From positions 1 to 64,000 of the forward strand of contig CAKRFY010000010.1 of NCBI GenBank assembly GCA_934320895.1: a stretch of DNA of 64,000 nt, given 5' to 3'. This document shows positions 1 through 9,648 of this stretch, in pieces. The notes beneath the pieces were generated by a model. It was not told the origin of the DNA. It made no database searches and saw nothing but the letters and a program-made list of their open reading frames with translations. This stretch comes from an uncultured Lachnospiraceae bacterium (GTDB lineage: Bacteria > Bacillota > Clostridia > Lachnospirales > Lachnospiraceae). Position numbers and translations under genes: made by a program. How positions within the stretch are numbered: the stretch's first letter is position 1; each line of letters opens with the position of its first letter.

Positions 1-1
1 C

Positions 2-79
2 TTGAGTGTAGAACGAAAAGTTTCTCTTGCAATCAAAAGGAAGTCATCATATGATCGATATACAGTTTTGAATGTATAA
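2..79 (+). CDS. C-terminal end of an unidentified protein (5' truncated by window edge)
   Basis: One frame stays open from the window edge to a TAA at 77-79 and would encode about 25 basic residues ending SSYDRYTVLNV. A clean terminator hairpin starts 21 bases later, which is what one expects behind a real gene end. The fragment is too short to assign a family. The call rests only on the open frame plus the terminator, so it could be chance. Confidence 0.3.
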   Translation: MSVERKVSLAIKRKSSYDRYTVLNV

Positions 80-100
80 AATAATTTAGAAACCAATTTA

Positions 101-124
101 GAAACCGCAAGGTTTCTTTTTTTT
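101..124 (+). terminator. Rho-independent terminator with GCAA tetraloop
   Basis: A perfect 6-bp stem GAAACC/GGTTTC closes a GCAA tetraloop and is followed by eight T residues. It terminates whatever gene ends at about position 79. Confidence 0.8.
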
Positions 125-223
125 GTGTTTTTATTATTGCAATATTTATTTTGCTGTGCAAAAATAAATGTAATATTGAATGTGGAGTAGGAGCATAGAA
201 GTACATTAGAAGTAAGGAGAGTA

Positions 224-432
224 TATGAAGAAATTTATACTATTGATTGCATTTTTCCATTTTATGGAGATAAATGGTACGCAGACAGAAACATAAGGAA
301 AATGCGTTTACAAAAGATAAGCAGGACGCAATGGAGGCCGGAATGAATGAACATATAGCAAAGCCACTTGATATAAAACTCCTTTTGGAAGTTATTACCA
401 AATATAAGAAGAGAATAAGTCGTTTTAGGTAA
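224..432 (+). pseudogene. Decayed fusion: signal-like start joined out of frame to a response-regulator C-terminus
   Basis: An ATG at 224 sits 6 bases behind an AAGGAG site and opens a hydrophobic peptide (MKKFILLIAFFHF...) that stops at 293-295. In another frame, 301-432 encodes the tail of a receiver domain, with the typical AGMNEHIAKPLDIK segment. This closely matches the end of the second receiver of the hybrid kinase at 24039-27275 (AGMNEHMAKPLDINK). The phospho-acceptor aspartate region is absent. I read this as the scar of a deleted gene, not a working short protein. A 52-codon open frame (274-432) covers the receiver part but lacks a ribosome-binding site. Confidence 0.6.
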
Positions 433-461
433 CTTTTGAGAATTTATATAGGATTTGGAAA

Positions 462-490
462 TTGAATACATGAGAAAAATTGTCTACAAT
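462..490 (+). promoter_or_regulatory. Sigma-A-type promoter of the phosphoketolase gene
   Basis: TTGAAT (462-467) and TACAAT (485-490) are separated by 17 bases. Transcription would start near 497, leaving a short leader with AAGGAGG just before the ATG at 535. Confidence 0.65.
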
Positions 491-534
491 ATCAAAAAAT
501 CATTACATTTGATCTACATAAGGAGGACAATTAA

Positions 535-2919
535 ATGGCAAATACAGATGTTGCTGAAAAGCAGCCATTAACAAAGGATTACCTCAGAAAAATGGATGCA
601 TACTGGCGCGCAACTAATTATCTTGGAGCAGCACAGCTTTATTTATTAGATAATCCGTTATTACGTGAGCCTTTAACAATGGAGCATGTAAAGAAAAAAA
701 TAGTAGGACATTGGGGAACTGTTCCAGGACAGAATTTCGTTTATGTTCATTTAAACCGTGTGATTAAAAAGTATGATCAGGATATGATCCTTATCTCTGG
801 TCCGGGTCATGGCGGAAACTTCTTTGTTGCAAATACATATTTAGAGGGAACTTACAGTGAAGTATATCCAAATATCAGTGAGGATATGGAAGGACTTAAG
901 AAGTTATGTAAACAGTTTTCATTCCCAGGTGGAATTTCAAGTCACGTAGCTCCTGAAACACCAGGTTCTATCAATGAAGGTGGTGAGCTTGGATATTCAC
1001 TTGCTCATTCTTTTGGTGCTGTATTTGACAATCCTGATCTAGTTGTTTCATGTATCGTGGGTGATGGTGAGGCAGAGACAGGACCGCTTGCTACATCATG
1101 GCAGTGTAATAAATTCCTCAATCCAAAGACAGATGGTGCAGTACTCCCTATCTTACATCTTAATGGATATAAGATCAGTAACCCAACTGTACTTTCACGT
1201 ATTCCACATGATGAATTAGAGCATTTCTTTGATGGATGTGGATGGGAGCCTTATTTTGTTGAGTATACTGAAGGCACTGATGTTATGGATATGCATAAGA
1301 AGATGGCTGAGGCACTTGACAAGGCTATGGATAAGATAAAAGCTATCCAGAAAGATGCAAGAGAAAATGGAAATACAGAGAGACCTAAGTGGCCTATGAT
1401 CGTTCTTCGTACACCAAAGGGATGGACAGGTCCAAAGGTTGTCGATGGAAAACAGATTGAGGGATCTTTCAGAGCACATCAGGTACCTATCATGATGGAT
1501 AAGCCTGAGCACCTTGATATGTTAAAAGAGTGGCTTCTTAGCTATCATCCTGAAGAACTTTTTGATGAAAATGGAAAACTTATACCTGAACTTAAAGCAC
1601 TTGCTCCAACAGGAGATAAAAGAATTGGTTCTAATCCGCATGCAAATGGTGGTAAACTTCTTCGTGATCTTCGTCTCCCTGATTTTAGAGACTATGGAAT
1701 TGATGTTCCAAAGCCGGGAGCAGTTGAAGCACAGGATATGATAGAACTTGGTGGATTTGTAAGAGATATCTTCAAACTCAATGAAGAAACAAGAAACTTC
1801 AGAATTTTCGGACCGGATGAGACTATGTCTAATCGTCTTGGTAAAGTATTTGAAGTTACAAACCGTGACTGGAATGGTGAAAAGCTTGACACAGATGAGT
1901 TCCTTGCGCAGGATGGTCGTGTAATGGATTCAATGCTCAGCGAGCATATGTGTGAAGGTTGGTTAGAGGGGTATCTGCTTACAGGCCGTCATGGATTCTT
2001 TGCAAGTTACGAAGCATTTATTCGTGTCGTAGATTCTATGTGCGCACAGCATGCAAAATGGTTAAAAGTCTGCAATCAGCTTCCTTGGAGACAGTCAATT
2101 GCTTCTCTTAACCTTATACTTTCATCAAATGTATGGCAGCAGGATCACAATGGATTTACACATCAGGACCCTGGATTCCTTGATCACATCGCAAATAAGA
2201 AATCGGATGTTGTACGCCTTTACCTTCCACCAGATACAAACTGCTTACTTTCATGCTTTGATCACTGTATAAGAAGCCGTGACTATGTAAATGTATTAGT
2301 TACATCTAAGCACCCAAGACAGCAGTGGCTTACTATGGAGCAGGCTGTTAAGCATTGTACTCAGGGTATCGGTATCTGGGAGTGGGCTTCTAATGACCAG
2401 GGACAGGAGCCTGATCTTGTTATGGCTTGCTGTGGTGATACACCAACACTTGAGACACTTGCAGCAGTTACTATCCTTAGAAAAGCATTACCAGACATTA
2501 AGATTCGTGTTATCAATGTAGTTGATCTTATGAAACTTGAGCCAAGTACAAAGCATCCTCATGGATTAACAGATGCAGAATATGACGCACTCTTTACAAA
2601 AGATAAGCCGATCATTTTTGCATTCCACGGATATCATACACTTATCCATGAACTTACATATCGCAGAACTAACCGTAATATTCATGTATTTGGTTATCAG
2701 GAGGAAGGAACGATCACAACTCCATTTGATATGCGTGTTCAGAATGAGATTGACCGCTTCAATCTTGTTAAAAATGCTATTTCAGTTCTTCCACAGCTTG
2801 GAAATACAGGAGCATACCTTATACAGCAGATGAATGATAAGCTTGTAGAACATAAGCAGTACATACATGAATATGGTATCGATCTTCCAGAAGTAAGAGA
2901 TTGGAAATGGGATTTATAA
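535..2919 (+). CDS. xfp: Xylulose-5-phosphate/fructose-6-phosphate phosphoketolase
   Basis: This cytosolic thiamine-diphosphate enzyme cleaves xylulose 5-phosphate (and usually fructose 6-phosphate) with phosphate to acetyl phosphate and an aldose phosphate. It gives ATP through acetate kinase without decarboxylation. The 794-residue length is normal for the family. Visible signatures are [11 protein letters not shown] near residue 147, the cofactor motif GDGEAETGP near 177 and [12 protein letters not shown] near 540. An AAGGAGG site lies 7 bases before the ATG. It is a single-gene unit with its own promoter and a strong terminator. Whether it acts on xylulose 5-phosphate only or on both substrates cannot be read from sequence. 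Confidence 0.97.
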   Translation: MANTDVAEKQPLTKDYLRKMDAYWRATNYLGAAQLYLLDNPLLREPLTMEHVKKKIVGHWGTVPGQNFVYVHLNRVIKKYDQDMILISGPGHGGNFFVANTYLEGTYSEVYPNISEDMEGLKKLCKQFSFPGGISSHVAPETPGSINEGGELGYSLAHSFGAVFDNPDLVVSCIVGDGEAETGPLATSWQCNKFLNPKTDGAVLPILHLNGYKISNPTVLSRIPHDELEHFFDGCGWEPYFVEYTEGTDVMDMHKKMAEALDKAMDKIKAIQKDARENGNTERPKWPMIVLRTPKGWTGPKVVDGKQIEGSFRAHQVPIMMDKPEHLDMLKEWLLSYHPEELFDENGKLIPELKALAPTGDKRIGSNPHANGGKLLRDLRLPDFRDYGIDVPKPGAVEAQDMIELGGFVRDIFKLNEETRNFRIFGPDETMSNRLGKVFEVTNRDWNGEKLDTDEFLAQDGRVMDSMLSEHMCEGWLEGYLLTGRHGFFASYEAFIRVVDSMCAQHAKWLKVCNQLPWRQSIASLNLILSSNVWQQDHNGFTHQDPGFLDHIANKKSDVVRLYLPPDTNCLLSCFDHCIRSRDYVNVLVTSKHPRQQWLTMEQAVKHCTQGIGIWEWASNDQGQEPDLVMACCGDTPTLETLAAVTILRKALPDIKIRVINVVDLMKLEPSTKHPHGLTDAEYDALFTKDKPIIFAFHGYHTLIHELTYRRTNRNIHVFGYQEEGTITTPFDMRVQNEIDRFNLVKNAISVLPQLGNTGAYLIQQMNDKLVEHKQYIHEYGIDLPEVRDWKWDL

Positions 2920-3016
2920 AATAAATTCAGATTCAGAAATTTATCTGGATGATATAAGATAGATATTATATAAAAACAAAAGATAAAAGCAAAGTACAAT
3001 TTACAAAGGATAAAAC

Positions 3017-3064
3017 GTGGCTGCCGAATTAGAAAAATTCTCTAATTTGGCAGCCACATCTTTT
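3017..3064 (+). terminator. Long terminator after phosphoketolase
   Basis: A 17-bp stem (3017-3033 with 3041-3057, one G-T pair) is followed by ATCTTTT. It lies between convergent genes. Confidence 0.85.
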
Positions 3065-3110
3065 AATACTATAAAGCAAGTAGCAGAGCAGATTGCGGAT
3101 ATCTGCTTGA
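3063..3110 (-). repeat. Dispersed intergenic hairpin repeat, copy 1
   Basis: One of six copies of a roughly 47-bp element in this window. The core hairpin here is AGCAGAT/ATCTGCT; most other copies have AGCGGAT/ATCCGCT. The G-C pair has become A-T on both sides, so the stem is kept. It lies between the convergent phosphoketolase and AraC genes. Confidence 0.7.
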
Positions 3111-3132
3111 CTTGATGTAATGACAGATCTGT

Positions 3133-4206
3133 CTAGATATAAAATTTTTTGCATTTTTTCTTAAACTGTGCTGGTGTAAGTTGGTATTTCTCAGTAAAGA
3201 TCTTATAAAAATAACCTTTATTGTGATAACCCACGGCTTCAGCAATCTGCTCAATCGTATAATCTGTAGTAAGCAATAATTTTTCTGCGCGGCGAAGTCT
3301 CAAAAGCTGCAGATATTCAGTATATGTCATGCCTGTCTGTGCTTTTAACAGCCTGTTAAAGTAATCTTTTTGAAAATGAAATTCTGAAACAAGCATCTGA
3401 ATTGAAATATCGGATAGATTTTCTAATATAAAATCAGTCATCTCTTCGAATAAAATCAGGTTCATTTTTTTTCTTGCCTGTTTTGAAAGTGAAAAATCAT
3501 ATTTGGTTCCAAGTATTTTAAATATTCTGAGTAAAAGTCCCTGACATATAAATGGTGAGGCAGCATCAAAATTTTTTAATTCTTCTATAAGTGATATAAA
3601 AGTTTTTTCAAGTTTTTGTGCACTGTCATTGTCTGGATTTGGCTTAAAGTGAAGGTATTGCTGAATGTTTTTCTGCTCAAGGAGGGCAGTGTTTAAAAAT
3701 GCTGTTATTCGGCTGGCACTACTTAAATGTTTCATTATGTCGTCAAACACCTGAACAGTTATGCCAAGAAAAAGGATAGTAGATGACCCGTTAACAAGTA
3801 TTTCCTGATGCTGACAATTTTTATCGATAAGGCACAATTCACCTTTTTGAAATACAAATTCTTTTCCAAGTATTTTTTGGCGGTATTTACCATCAATAAT
3901 ATAAAAAAGTTCGAGATATTCATGTGTGTGCATTTGTGTACGCATACCGGGTGTTACTGTTTTTTCGTACATAAAAGGTACTTTTGACGGTATTATCGTT
4001 GATGAGACAGTATTAGGCATGTGTATATCCCATATGAGAGCAAAGAGGTTTTTACTCATTGCCTGTGGATAAGATTTTATTTCTACTTCATAGAGTGAAT
4101 ATTCAGGACTAACAATATTAAAATTTATAAAATTATCAGGAAGTTTTTTTTCATTTCTTTCATCATACACTATATCATTTATAATTGTTTTAATATTCTG
4201 AGTCAT
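3133..4206 (-). CDS. AraC-family transcriptional regulator with N-terminal cupin
   Basis: About 357 residues. The N-terminal half has a cupin-like sensor segment (MHTHEYLELFYIIDG near residues 92-106). The last 85 residues form an AraC double helix-turn-helix: FHFQKDYFNRLLKAQTG for the first recognition region, then the IEQIAEAVGYHNKGYFYKIF signature. An upstream ATG at 4224 exists, but its own ATGGAG supplies the ribosome-binding site for the ATG at 4206, so 4206 is preferred. The gene lies 54 bases behind the chemotaxis receptor on the same strand and is probably co-transcribed with it. Targets and ligand are unknown. Confidence 0.88.
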   Translation of the reverse strand: MTQNIKTIINDIVYDERNEKKLPDNFINFNIVSPEYSLYEVEIKSYPQAMSKNLFALIWDIHMPNTVSSTIIPSKVPFMYEKTVTPGMRTQMHTHEYLELFYIIDGKYRQKILGKEFVFQKGELCLIDKNCQHQEILVNGSSTILFLGITVQVFDDIMKHLSSASRITAFLNTALLEQKNIQQYLHFKPNPDNDSAQKLEKTFISLIEELKNFDAASPFICQGLLLRIFKILGTKYDFSLSKQARKKMNLILFEEMTDFILENLSDISIQMLVSEFHFQKDYFNRLLKAQTGMTYTEYLQLLRLRRAEKLLLTTDYTIEQIAEAVGYHNKGYFYKIFTEKYQLTPAQFKKKCKKFYI

Positions 4207-4260
4207 AATAAAAAATTTCTCCATTCAAAAAATTCTTGCCGAATATTGATTTTTATAACT

Positions 4261-5988
4261 TTATAATCTGAATTTTGCAATCTGTGAGTTAAGTGTACGG
4301 GTCTGTGCGGAAAGTTCCTCACTTGCAGCAGCACATTCTTCACTTGTTGCTGAGTTTGTCTGGGTAATCTGTGAAATCTGCATAAGCGCATTGTCAATCT
4401 GTGATGCAGATATTGCCTGTTCATCAGATGCCTTTGCTATACTACTGCCTGACTCGGTGATCTTTTCAACTAATTCTGAAATCGTCTGTAATGCATTTCT
4501 CGTGTCATCAGCTAATGCAACACCTTTTTGAACTCTGTTGATAGAATCCTCGATCATATCCGCAGTCTGTTTTGATGCTTCAGCAGAACGTCCAGCAAGA
4601 TTTCTGACTTCTTCAGCTACAACTACAAATCCCTTTCCATGCTCACCGGCACGTGAAGCCTCAACGGATGCGTTTAATGCAAGTATATTTGTATTAAATG
4701 CGATATCATCAATTACTTTTATGATTTTTTGTATATCTTCTGAGCCTGATTTAATTTCTTTCATTGCACCAAACATCTCATGCATTTTATCATTTGCTGA
4801 GTGTATTGCTGAATCTGCCTCCATAATAAGTTTCTGAACATCTGCAACCTCTGTTGCATTATTTTTTGATTTATCAGCTATTTCAGATATAGATGCGGTA
4901 ATCTGTTCAATGGCACTTGCCTGCTGTGTTGCACCATCAGCAAGATTTTTACTTGCATCAGCAATTTGATAGCTGCCCTGTGCGATCTGATCAGATGCAA
5001 GACTCATACTTGAAAAAGCGTTATGGTTTTCATTTATAAGAGCATTTAGAGCGTTTCCAATGACATCATATTCAGACTTTGGTGTGACCGTTATTGAAAG
5101 GTCGCCATCTGACAGTTTCTTAATTGTATCTGCCTGATCCTTGAATGTGTCAAGAAGATCGCAGAAACTGTTCTGTAATATGCTTGTTTCACTTTTCCCT
5201 GAGATTCGTTTCAGATCTACAGAAATCTTACCTTCCGAAATTTCTTTTGCAATTTTAGCCAGTTTTTGAATAGGGTTGCAAAGATATGCACTGAAAATTC
5301 CACCTGATATAGCTACAATGATCAGAAGGACTACACATATGACTATTATATTATTCTGAAGTTTTGTAGAAAATGAGTTGAGCTGTTTTTCTGTTGAGCT
5401 CATTTCTTTTTGCATATCATCTATATAATTTCCAGTAGAAACGATCCAACCCCATGGTTCAAAAAGTTCAGAATATGCCATTTTAGGAGCTATCGTCTTC
5501 CCGTCAGATTTAGTATAGTAAAATTCATTGTATCCGTCATTGTTTTTAACAGAAGCTAATATCTTTTGAATGATCTTAACGCCGTTTTTATCAGTTTCAT
5601 TTTTACGGTTGTTTCCCTCCTGTTCAGTGAGAATAGGATGCATAACCAGGTAACAATTTGTATCGTCTATCCAGAAATAGCCGCTTCTATCTTTACGGTA
5701 ACGCATCTTGCGTATAGTTTCTATGGCAGTTTTTTTGGCAGTTTTCTCTGTTATAGCGCCTGACTGATAACGGTCATATTCCGCCTGAAGTACAGTTATA
5801 GCTGTTTCAACTTCCGATTTAATCTCAGTTTTGTAACCATCATTCATAGCTGTGTTATACTTTTCTGATGCCTGCTTTGTAGATCTTTTAATGTTTATGA
5901 TCGACAGACCTCCAAGTATTAAAGATGTGATTATAACACTTGCAAAAAGAAATGTAATTATGGTTGTTCTGATACTAAATTTTTTCAT
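4261..5988 (-). CDS. Methyl-accepting chemotaxis protein with Cache sensor
   Basis: A 575-residue membrane chemoreceptor. A first membrane helix lies near residues 8-30. It is followed by an extracytoplasmic single-Cache-type domain (YFWIDDTNCYLVMHP, then EPWGWIVSTGNYIDD), a second helix near 210-235, a HAMP segment and a long signalling coiled coil. The conserved tip that contacts CheA/CheW is visible (NTNILALNASVEASRAGE). The start is the ATG at 5988, because a GGAGG sits 8 bases before it. An in-frame TTG at 6003 overlaps that site and is unlikely. Cache receptors of this shape often sense small carboxylates, but the ligand is not deducible. The receptor implies a motile host. Confidence 0.95.
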   Translation of the reverse strand: MKKFSIRTTIITFLFASVIITSLILGGLSIINIKRSTKQASEKYNTAMNDGYKTEIKSEVETAITVLQAEYDRYQSGAITEKTAKKTAIETIRKMRYRKDRSGYFWIDDTNCYLVMHPILTEQEGNNRKNETDKNGVKIIQKILASVKNNDGYNEFYYTKSDGKTIAPKMAYSELFEPWGWIVSTGNYIDDMQKEMSSTEKQLNSFSTKLQNNIIVICVVLLIIVAISGGIFSAYLCNPIQKLAKIAKEISEGKISVDLKRISGKSETSILQNSFCDLLDTFKDQADTIKKLSDGDLSITVTPKSEYDVIGNALNALINENHNAFSSMSLASDQIAQGSYQIADASKNLADGATQQASAIEQITASISEIADKSKNNATEVADVQKLIMEADSAIHSANDKMHEMFGAMKEIKSGSEDIQKIIKVIDDIAFNTNILALNASVEASRAGEHGKGFVVVAEEVRNLAGRSAEASKQTADMIEDSINRVQKGVALADDTRNALQTISELVEKITESGSSIAKASDEQAISASQIDNALMQISQITQTNSATSEECAAASEELSAQTRTLNSQIAKFRL

Positions 5989-6017
5989 TATAAATTCCTC
6001 CAATCATGTACATTTTT

Positions 6018-6046
6018 ATGTTACATGTTTTTATATAAATTCGCAA
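6018..6046 (-). promoter_or_regulatory. Promoter of the chemoreceptor-AraC unit
   Basis: Read on the minus strand: TTGCGA (6046-6041), 17 bases, TAACAT (6023-6018). The start would fall about 20 bases before the ATG at 5988. Confidence 0.5.
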
Positions 6047-6106
6047 GTATATAGTAAATAAATTGGTGAAAGATGGCACTATTTGGCAGAAAAAAACAAA
6101 AAGTAA

Positions 6107-6135
6107 TTGACCATGCCGGTATATCTTAGTAAAAT
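6107..6135 (+). promoter_or_regulatory. Promoter of the selenium-molybdenum hydroxylase operon
   Basis: TTGACC (6107-6112), 17 bases, TAAAAT (6130-6135). It is the only convincing promoter I found ahead of the 19-gene run that follows. The leader before the permease is only about 40 bases, too short for a purine riboswitch. Confidence 0.65.
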
Positions 6136-6181
6136 GTTAAAGAAATTTATTTGAATAAAAACAGGAGGATATATTGAAGTA

Positions 6182-7651
6182 ATGAAAAAAACAAATGAAA
6201 AAACTCACAATGAGTATTCAAGTCCTTATGAGTTTAAAGGCAGAATTCCACTTTCACAGGCTATACCGCTTGGGCTTCAGCATGTAATGGCTATGTTTAT
6301 CGGAAATCTTACACCGCTTATAATTGTAATGGGAGTCTGTGGACTAACTGCAGACGCAGGTTTTGCGACATTAAGAACAGCACTTCTTCAGAATGCTATG
6401 ATAATTGCCGGAGTTGTAACTCTTATACAGATGTTTTCTATTGGCCCAGTAGGAGGAAAAGTACCTATCGTAATGGGAACATCTTCCGGATTTTTAGGAG
6501 TATTGAATAATACTGTTGCCGCATGTGGTGGTGGTGTGATTGCTTATGGAGCTATTATGGGAGCCTGCGTTGTAGGTGGTATTTTTGAGGGAATCTTAGG
6601 TGCATTTTTAAAACCACTTAGAAAATTTTTCCCACCTATAGTTACAGGTTCTGTTGTAATAGCAATAGGTCTTTCGCTGCTTGGTGTCGGTATAAATTAT
6701 TTTTGTGGTGGTAGTGGCAAAGCTGATTATGGCTCACTTCCAAATCTTTTCTTAGGTTTCGTCGTTTTGATAGTAATCGTTCTTTTAAAGCATTTTACTC
6801 CGCAAAATAGCATTTTTTCTTCTTCTGCAATTCTTTTTGGTATATTGGCTGGGTATATAGTTGCCGTTATAATGACATTTGTTCTTCCAAATACAGGTGT
6901 TGATGCAAATGGAGCAAAATATACATATTCATGGGTCGTAAATTTTTCCCAGATTAAGGATGCAGCATGGATAGCAATTCCAAGTTTTATGGGATTTGGC
7001 GCACTTTCAGACATTAAAATATCATTTCAGGCAAGTGCGATCATCCCGATAGGAATAATGTTTATCGTTACTGCGATAGAAACAGTTGGAGATATATCTG
7101 CATGTATCGAAGGAGGAATGGACAGAGAAGCTACAGATACTGAACTTTCAGGTGGAGTTATGTGCGACGGACTTGGTTCAGCATTCGCAGCCTTTTTCGG
7201 TGTACTTCCAAATACATCATTCTCACAGAATGTAGGACTTGTTTCAATGACAAAGGTTGTAAATCGTTTTGCAATATCTATGGGTGCTATATTTCTTATT
7301 CTCTGTGGTTTCTGTCCTAAGATCGGAGCTATTATGTCTATAATGCCACAGTCTGTTTTGGGTGGCGCAGCTGTTATGATGTTTGCTTCAATCCTTATTT
7401 CGGGTATACAGCTTATTACCAAAGAGCCGATAGGCAGTCGTGAGATTACTATTATCTCAGTTGCGATCGGTCTTGGATATGGTCTTGGAGCTACTACAGG
7501 TGCAACAGCACATCTTCCATATTATATACAGCTTATATTTGGTGGTTCAGGAATAGTGCCATGTTCACTTGCAGCTATCATACTCAACATTATATTGCCA
7601 AAAGAATCCAAACCAGTGCGCAAGATGTGGGATATTGATGATGAACAATAG
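6182..7651 (+). CDS. NCS2-family xanthine/uracil-type permease
   Basis: A 489-residue inner-membrane nucleobase symporter with many hydrophobic helices. The NCS2 signatures are present: an ETVGD element near residue 300 and NTSFSQN near 345, equivalent to the substrate-binding regions of bacterial xanthine permeases. It is the first gene of the selenium-molybdenum hydroxylase operon, which suggests that it imports the hydroxylase substrate, probably a purine such as xanthine or hypoxanthine. That substrate assignment is inference from family and context. An AGGAGG lies about 11 bases before the ATG. Confidence 0.92.
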   Translation: MKKTNEKTHNEYSSPYEFKGRIPLSQAIPLGLQHVMAMFIGNLTPLIIVMGVCGLTADAGFATLRTALLQNAMIIAGVVTLIQMFSIGPVGGKVPIVMGTSSGFLGVLNNTVAACGGGVIAYGAIMGACVVGGIFEGILGAFLKPLRKFFPPIVTGSVVIAIGLSLLGVGINYFCGGSGKADYGSLPNLFLGFVVLIVIVLLKHFTPQNSIFSSSAILFGILAGYIVAVIMTFVLPNTGVDANGAKYTYSWVVNFSQIKDAAWIAIPSFMGFGALSDIKISFQASAIIPIGIMFIVTAIETVGDISACIEGGMDREATDTELSGGVMCDGLGSAFAAFFGVLPNTSFSQNVGLVSMTKVVNRFAISMGAIFLILCGFCPKIGAIMSIMPQSVLGGAAVMMFASILISGIQLITKEPIGSREITIISVAIGLGYGLGATTGATAHLPYYIQLIFGGSGIVPCSLAAIILNIILPKESKPVRKMWDIDDEQ

Positions 7652-7693
7652 TGTGAAAAATCCATATAAAACCATGCTTAGATGTGAATTAAA

Positions 7694-8305
7694 ATGAAAA
7701 AAATAATATCAGTGATAGGAGCAGGCGGTAAGACAAGCCTGCTCCATAAAATGTCAGAGTATTATCTTAAACAGGGATATACTGTATTATTGACAACTAC
7801 AACACATATGATGATTGAAAAAGATACAGATATTTCTTGTGATATTTTAGCTATCAGAGAGAAGTTAAAGCATAACAAATATTGTATGGCAGGAAAACTC
7901 TGCGACAAGAATAAACAAAAGATTCAGGCACTTCCACATAATATATTGATAAATATCATGCCATATGTTGATTATATCCTTATAGAAGCGGATGGAGCAA
8001 AACATCATTCATTGAAATATCCATTGGAAAATGAACCTGTTATTTTTGAATCTACAACAGATATTTACCTTGTAGCAGGATTGTGGGAAATAGGAAAATG
8101 CTGTAAAGATGTGATTTTTAGATTTCAAGATATGAACCGTGAACTTGGAACATCTGCTTATGAAAAAGTTTCTCTTGATCATATAAGACAGATTCAGGAA
8201 ATATATAAGAGAAGAATTGAGGGACAAGGATTTATTGGAAAGTTTCACTATATTTATTCAAAAAAAACAGATAACAGAATTGAATTTTTTGAAAATATAA
8301 CATAA
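7694..8305 (+). CDS. yqeC: YqeC, selenium-dependent hydroxylase accessory protein
   Basis: A 203-residue protein starting with a P-loop (GAGGKTSLLHKM, residues 8-19) and carrying a second nucleotide-site-like segment, LIEADGAK, near 97-104. This matches YqeC, an uncharacterised ATPase-like protein found almost only with selenium-dependent molybdenum hydroxylases. Its biochemical role in selenium or cofactor maturation is not established. It lies 42 bases after the permease and 17 bases before yqeB. Confidence 0.9.
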   Translation: MKKIISVIGAGGKTSLLHKMSEYYLKQGYTVLLTTTTHMMIEKDTDISCDILAIREKLKHNKYCMAGKLCDKNKQKIQALPHNILINIMPYVDYILIEADGAKHHSLKYPLENEPVIFESTTDIYLVAGLWEIGKCCKDVIFRFQDMNRELGTSAYEKVSLDHIRQIQEIYKRRIEGQGFIGKFHYIYSKKTDNRIEFFENIT

Positions 8306-8322
8306 AAGGGTAAAAGCAAATT

Positions 8323-9171
8323 ATGAACAAAGACATACTTATAATATGCCGTGGTGCAGGGGATCTTGCGACAGGTATAATTCACAGGCTTCATAAAGCT
8401 GGTTTTAAGGTACTGGCGCTTGAAACAGACAGACCTGCTGCTATACGCAGACAGGTTTCATTTTGTGAGGCTGTTTATGAAAAGGAAATCACTATAGAAG
8501 GCGTTACGGCAAAGCTTATAACATCATTAGATGAGTTAGATGATATAATTGAGAAAGACTTTATACCAGTTATTGTTGATCCAAAAGCAAGATTGATAAC
8601 AGAATTAAAACCCGATATTGTAGTTGATGCTATAATCGCGAAGAAAAATCTTGGAACTTTTATAGATATGGCACCACTTGTCATTGGTATTGGTCCGGGA
8701 TTTACGGCAGGCGAGGATGTTGATATTGTTGTAGAAACTATGAGGGGGCATGATCTTGCAAGAATCATAGAAAAAGGACAAGCTCTTGTAAATACCGGAA
8801 TTCCAGGCAATATAGGCGGATATACAAGTGAACGTGTTATTCATGCAGAAGCTGCCGGCTTTATAAAAAATATCCATTATATAGGTGATGTGGTAAAAAA
8901 AGGTGAAGAAATTGCAAGGATATATAAAAGCAAAGATGCTTTTATGAACCCTAAAAGCAGTTTTGTGTCTGTAAAGGCATCAATTTCAGGTATTATCAGA
9001 GGTCTTATAAGAGAAGGATTTGAAGTGACAAAAGGTTTTAAGATTGCTGATATCGATCCAAGGGAGGGAGAGTTAAAAAACTGTTTTACGATATCAGATA
9101 AATCAAGAAGTATAGGCGGCAGTGTACTAGAAGCAGTATGCAGCTATGTAAATGAGGAGAATAATGGATAA
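8323..9171 (+). CDS. yqeB: YqeB, selenium-dependent molybdenum hydroxylase maturation protein
   Basis: A 282-residue protein with an N-terminal dinucleotide-type motif (CRGAGDLATGIIHRLHKAG, residues 9-27). A conserved middle region has IGIGPGFTAGEDVD and a VNTGIPGNIGGY segment. These are typical of the YqeB/EF2563 family, a genomic marker for selenium as a labile cofactor of molybdenum hydroxylases. The exact reaction is unknown. The stop overlaps the moaC start by 8 bases, implying translational coupling. Confidence 0.92.
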   Translation: MNKDILIICRGAGDLATGIIHRLHKAGFKVLALETDRPAAIRRQVSFCEAVYEKEITIEGVTAKLITSLDELDDIIEKDFIPVIVDPKARLITELKPDIVVDAIIAKKNLGTFIDMAPLVIGIGPGFTAGEDVDIVVETMRGHDLARIIEKGQALVNTGIPGNIGGYTSERVIHAEAAGFIKNIHYIGDVVKKGEEIARIYKSKDAFMNPKSSFVSVKASISGIIRGLIREGFEVTKGFKIADIDPREGELKNCFTISDKSRSIGGSVLEAVCSYVNEENNG

Positions 9172-9640
9172 GAAACTTACACATTTTAATGAAGCAGGCG
9201 AGGCTCATATGGTTGATGTGCATGAGAAAGATGATACTTATCGCGTTGCAAAAGCCTGCGGAGAAATAAAAGTAAATGAAGATGTATTTAATGCTGTGGC
9301 AAACGGAACTGTAAAAAAGGGAGATGTGCTTGGAATTGCACGCATTGCAGGAATTATGGGAGCAAAAAATAATTCTATGCTTATCCCGCTTTGTCATCCG
9401 ATATCTATGACAAAATGTGATGTTGATTTTGAACTTGACGAAGATAAAAAGATAATACGGGCAGTATGTACAACAGCATGTATCGGAAAAACTGGTGTTG
9501 AGATGGAAGCACTCACGGGAGTGAGTACGGCACTTTTAACTATATATGATATGTGCAAGGCTATTGATCGTTCAATGGAAATAACAAATATCCATCTGCT
9601 TGAAAAAGCGGGTGGGAAAAGCGGATATTATATCAGATGA
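9164..9640 (+). CDS. moaC: Cyclic pyranopterin monophosphate synthase MoaC
   Basis: A 158-residue cytosolic enzyme for the second half of molybdenum-cofactor step one: conversion of the MoaA product to cyclic pyranopterin monophosphate. Visible are the MoaC hallmarks SMLIPLCHPI and EMEALTGVSTALLTIYDM. The start is the ATG at 9164 inside the end of yqeB, with GAGGAG just upstream. A longer frame to 9152 lacks a good ribosome-binding site. Its partner moaA lies three genes downstream. Confidence 0.96.
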   Translation: MDKKLTHFNEAGEAHMVDVHEKDDTYRVAKACGEIKVNEDVFNAVANGTVKKGDVLGIARIAGIMGAKNNSMLIPLCHPISMTKCDVDFELDEDKKIIRAVCTTACIGKTGVEMEALTGVSTALLTIYDMCKAIDRSMEITNIHLLEKAGGKSGYYIR

Positions 9641-9648
9641 GGTGAAAT

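Noticed and set aside
5852..6061. Short plus-strand frame opposite the chemoreceptor start
   Set aside because: It is antisense to clear coding sequence with no ribosome-binding site and no recognisable motif.
6136..6181. Purine riboswitch before the permease
   Set aside because: The leader after the predicted start is about 40 bases, too short for an aptamer, and no conserved purine-aptamer loops are seen.
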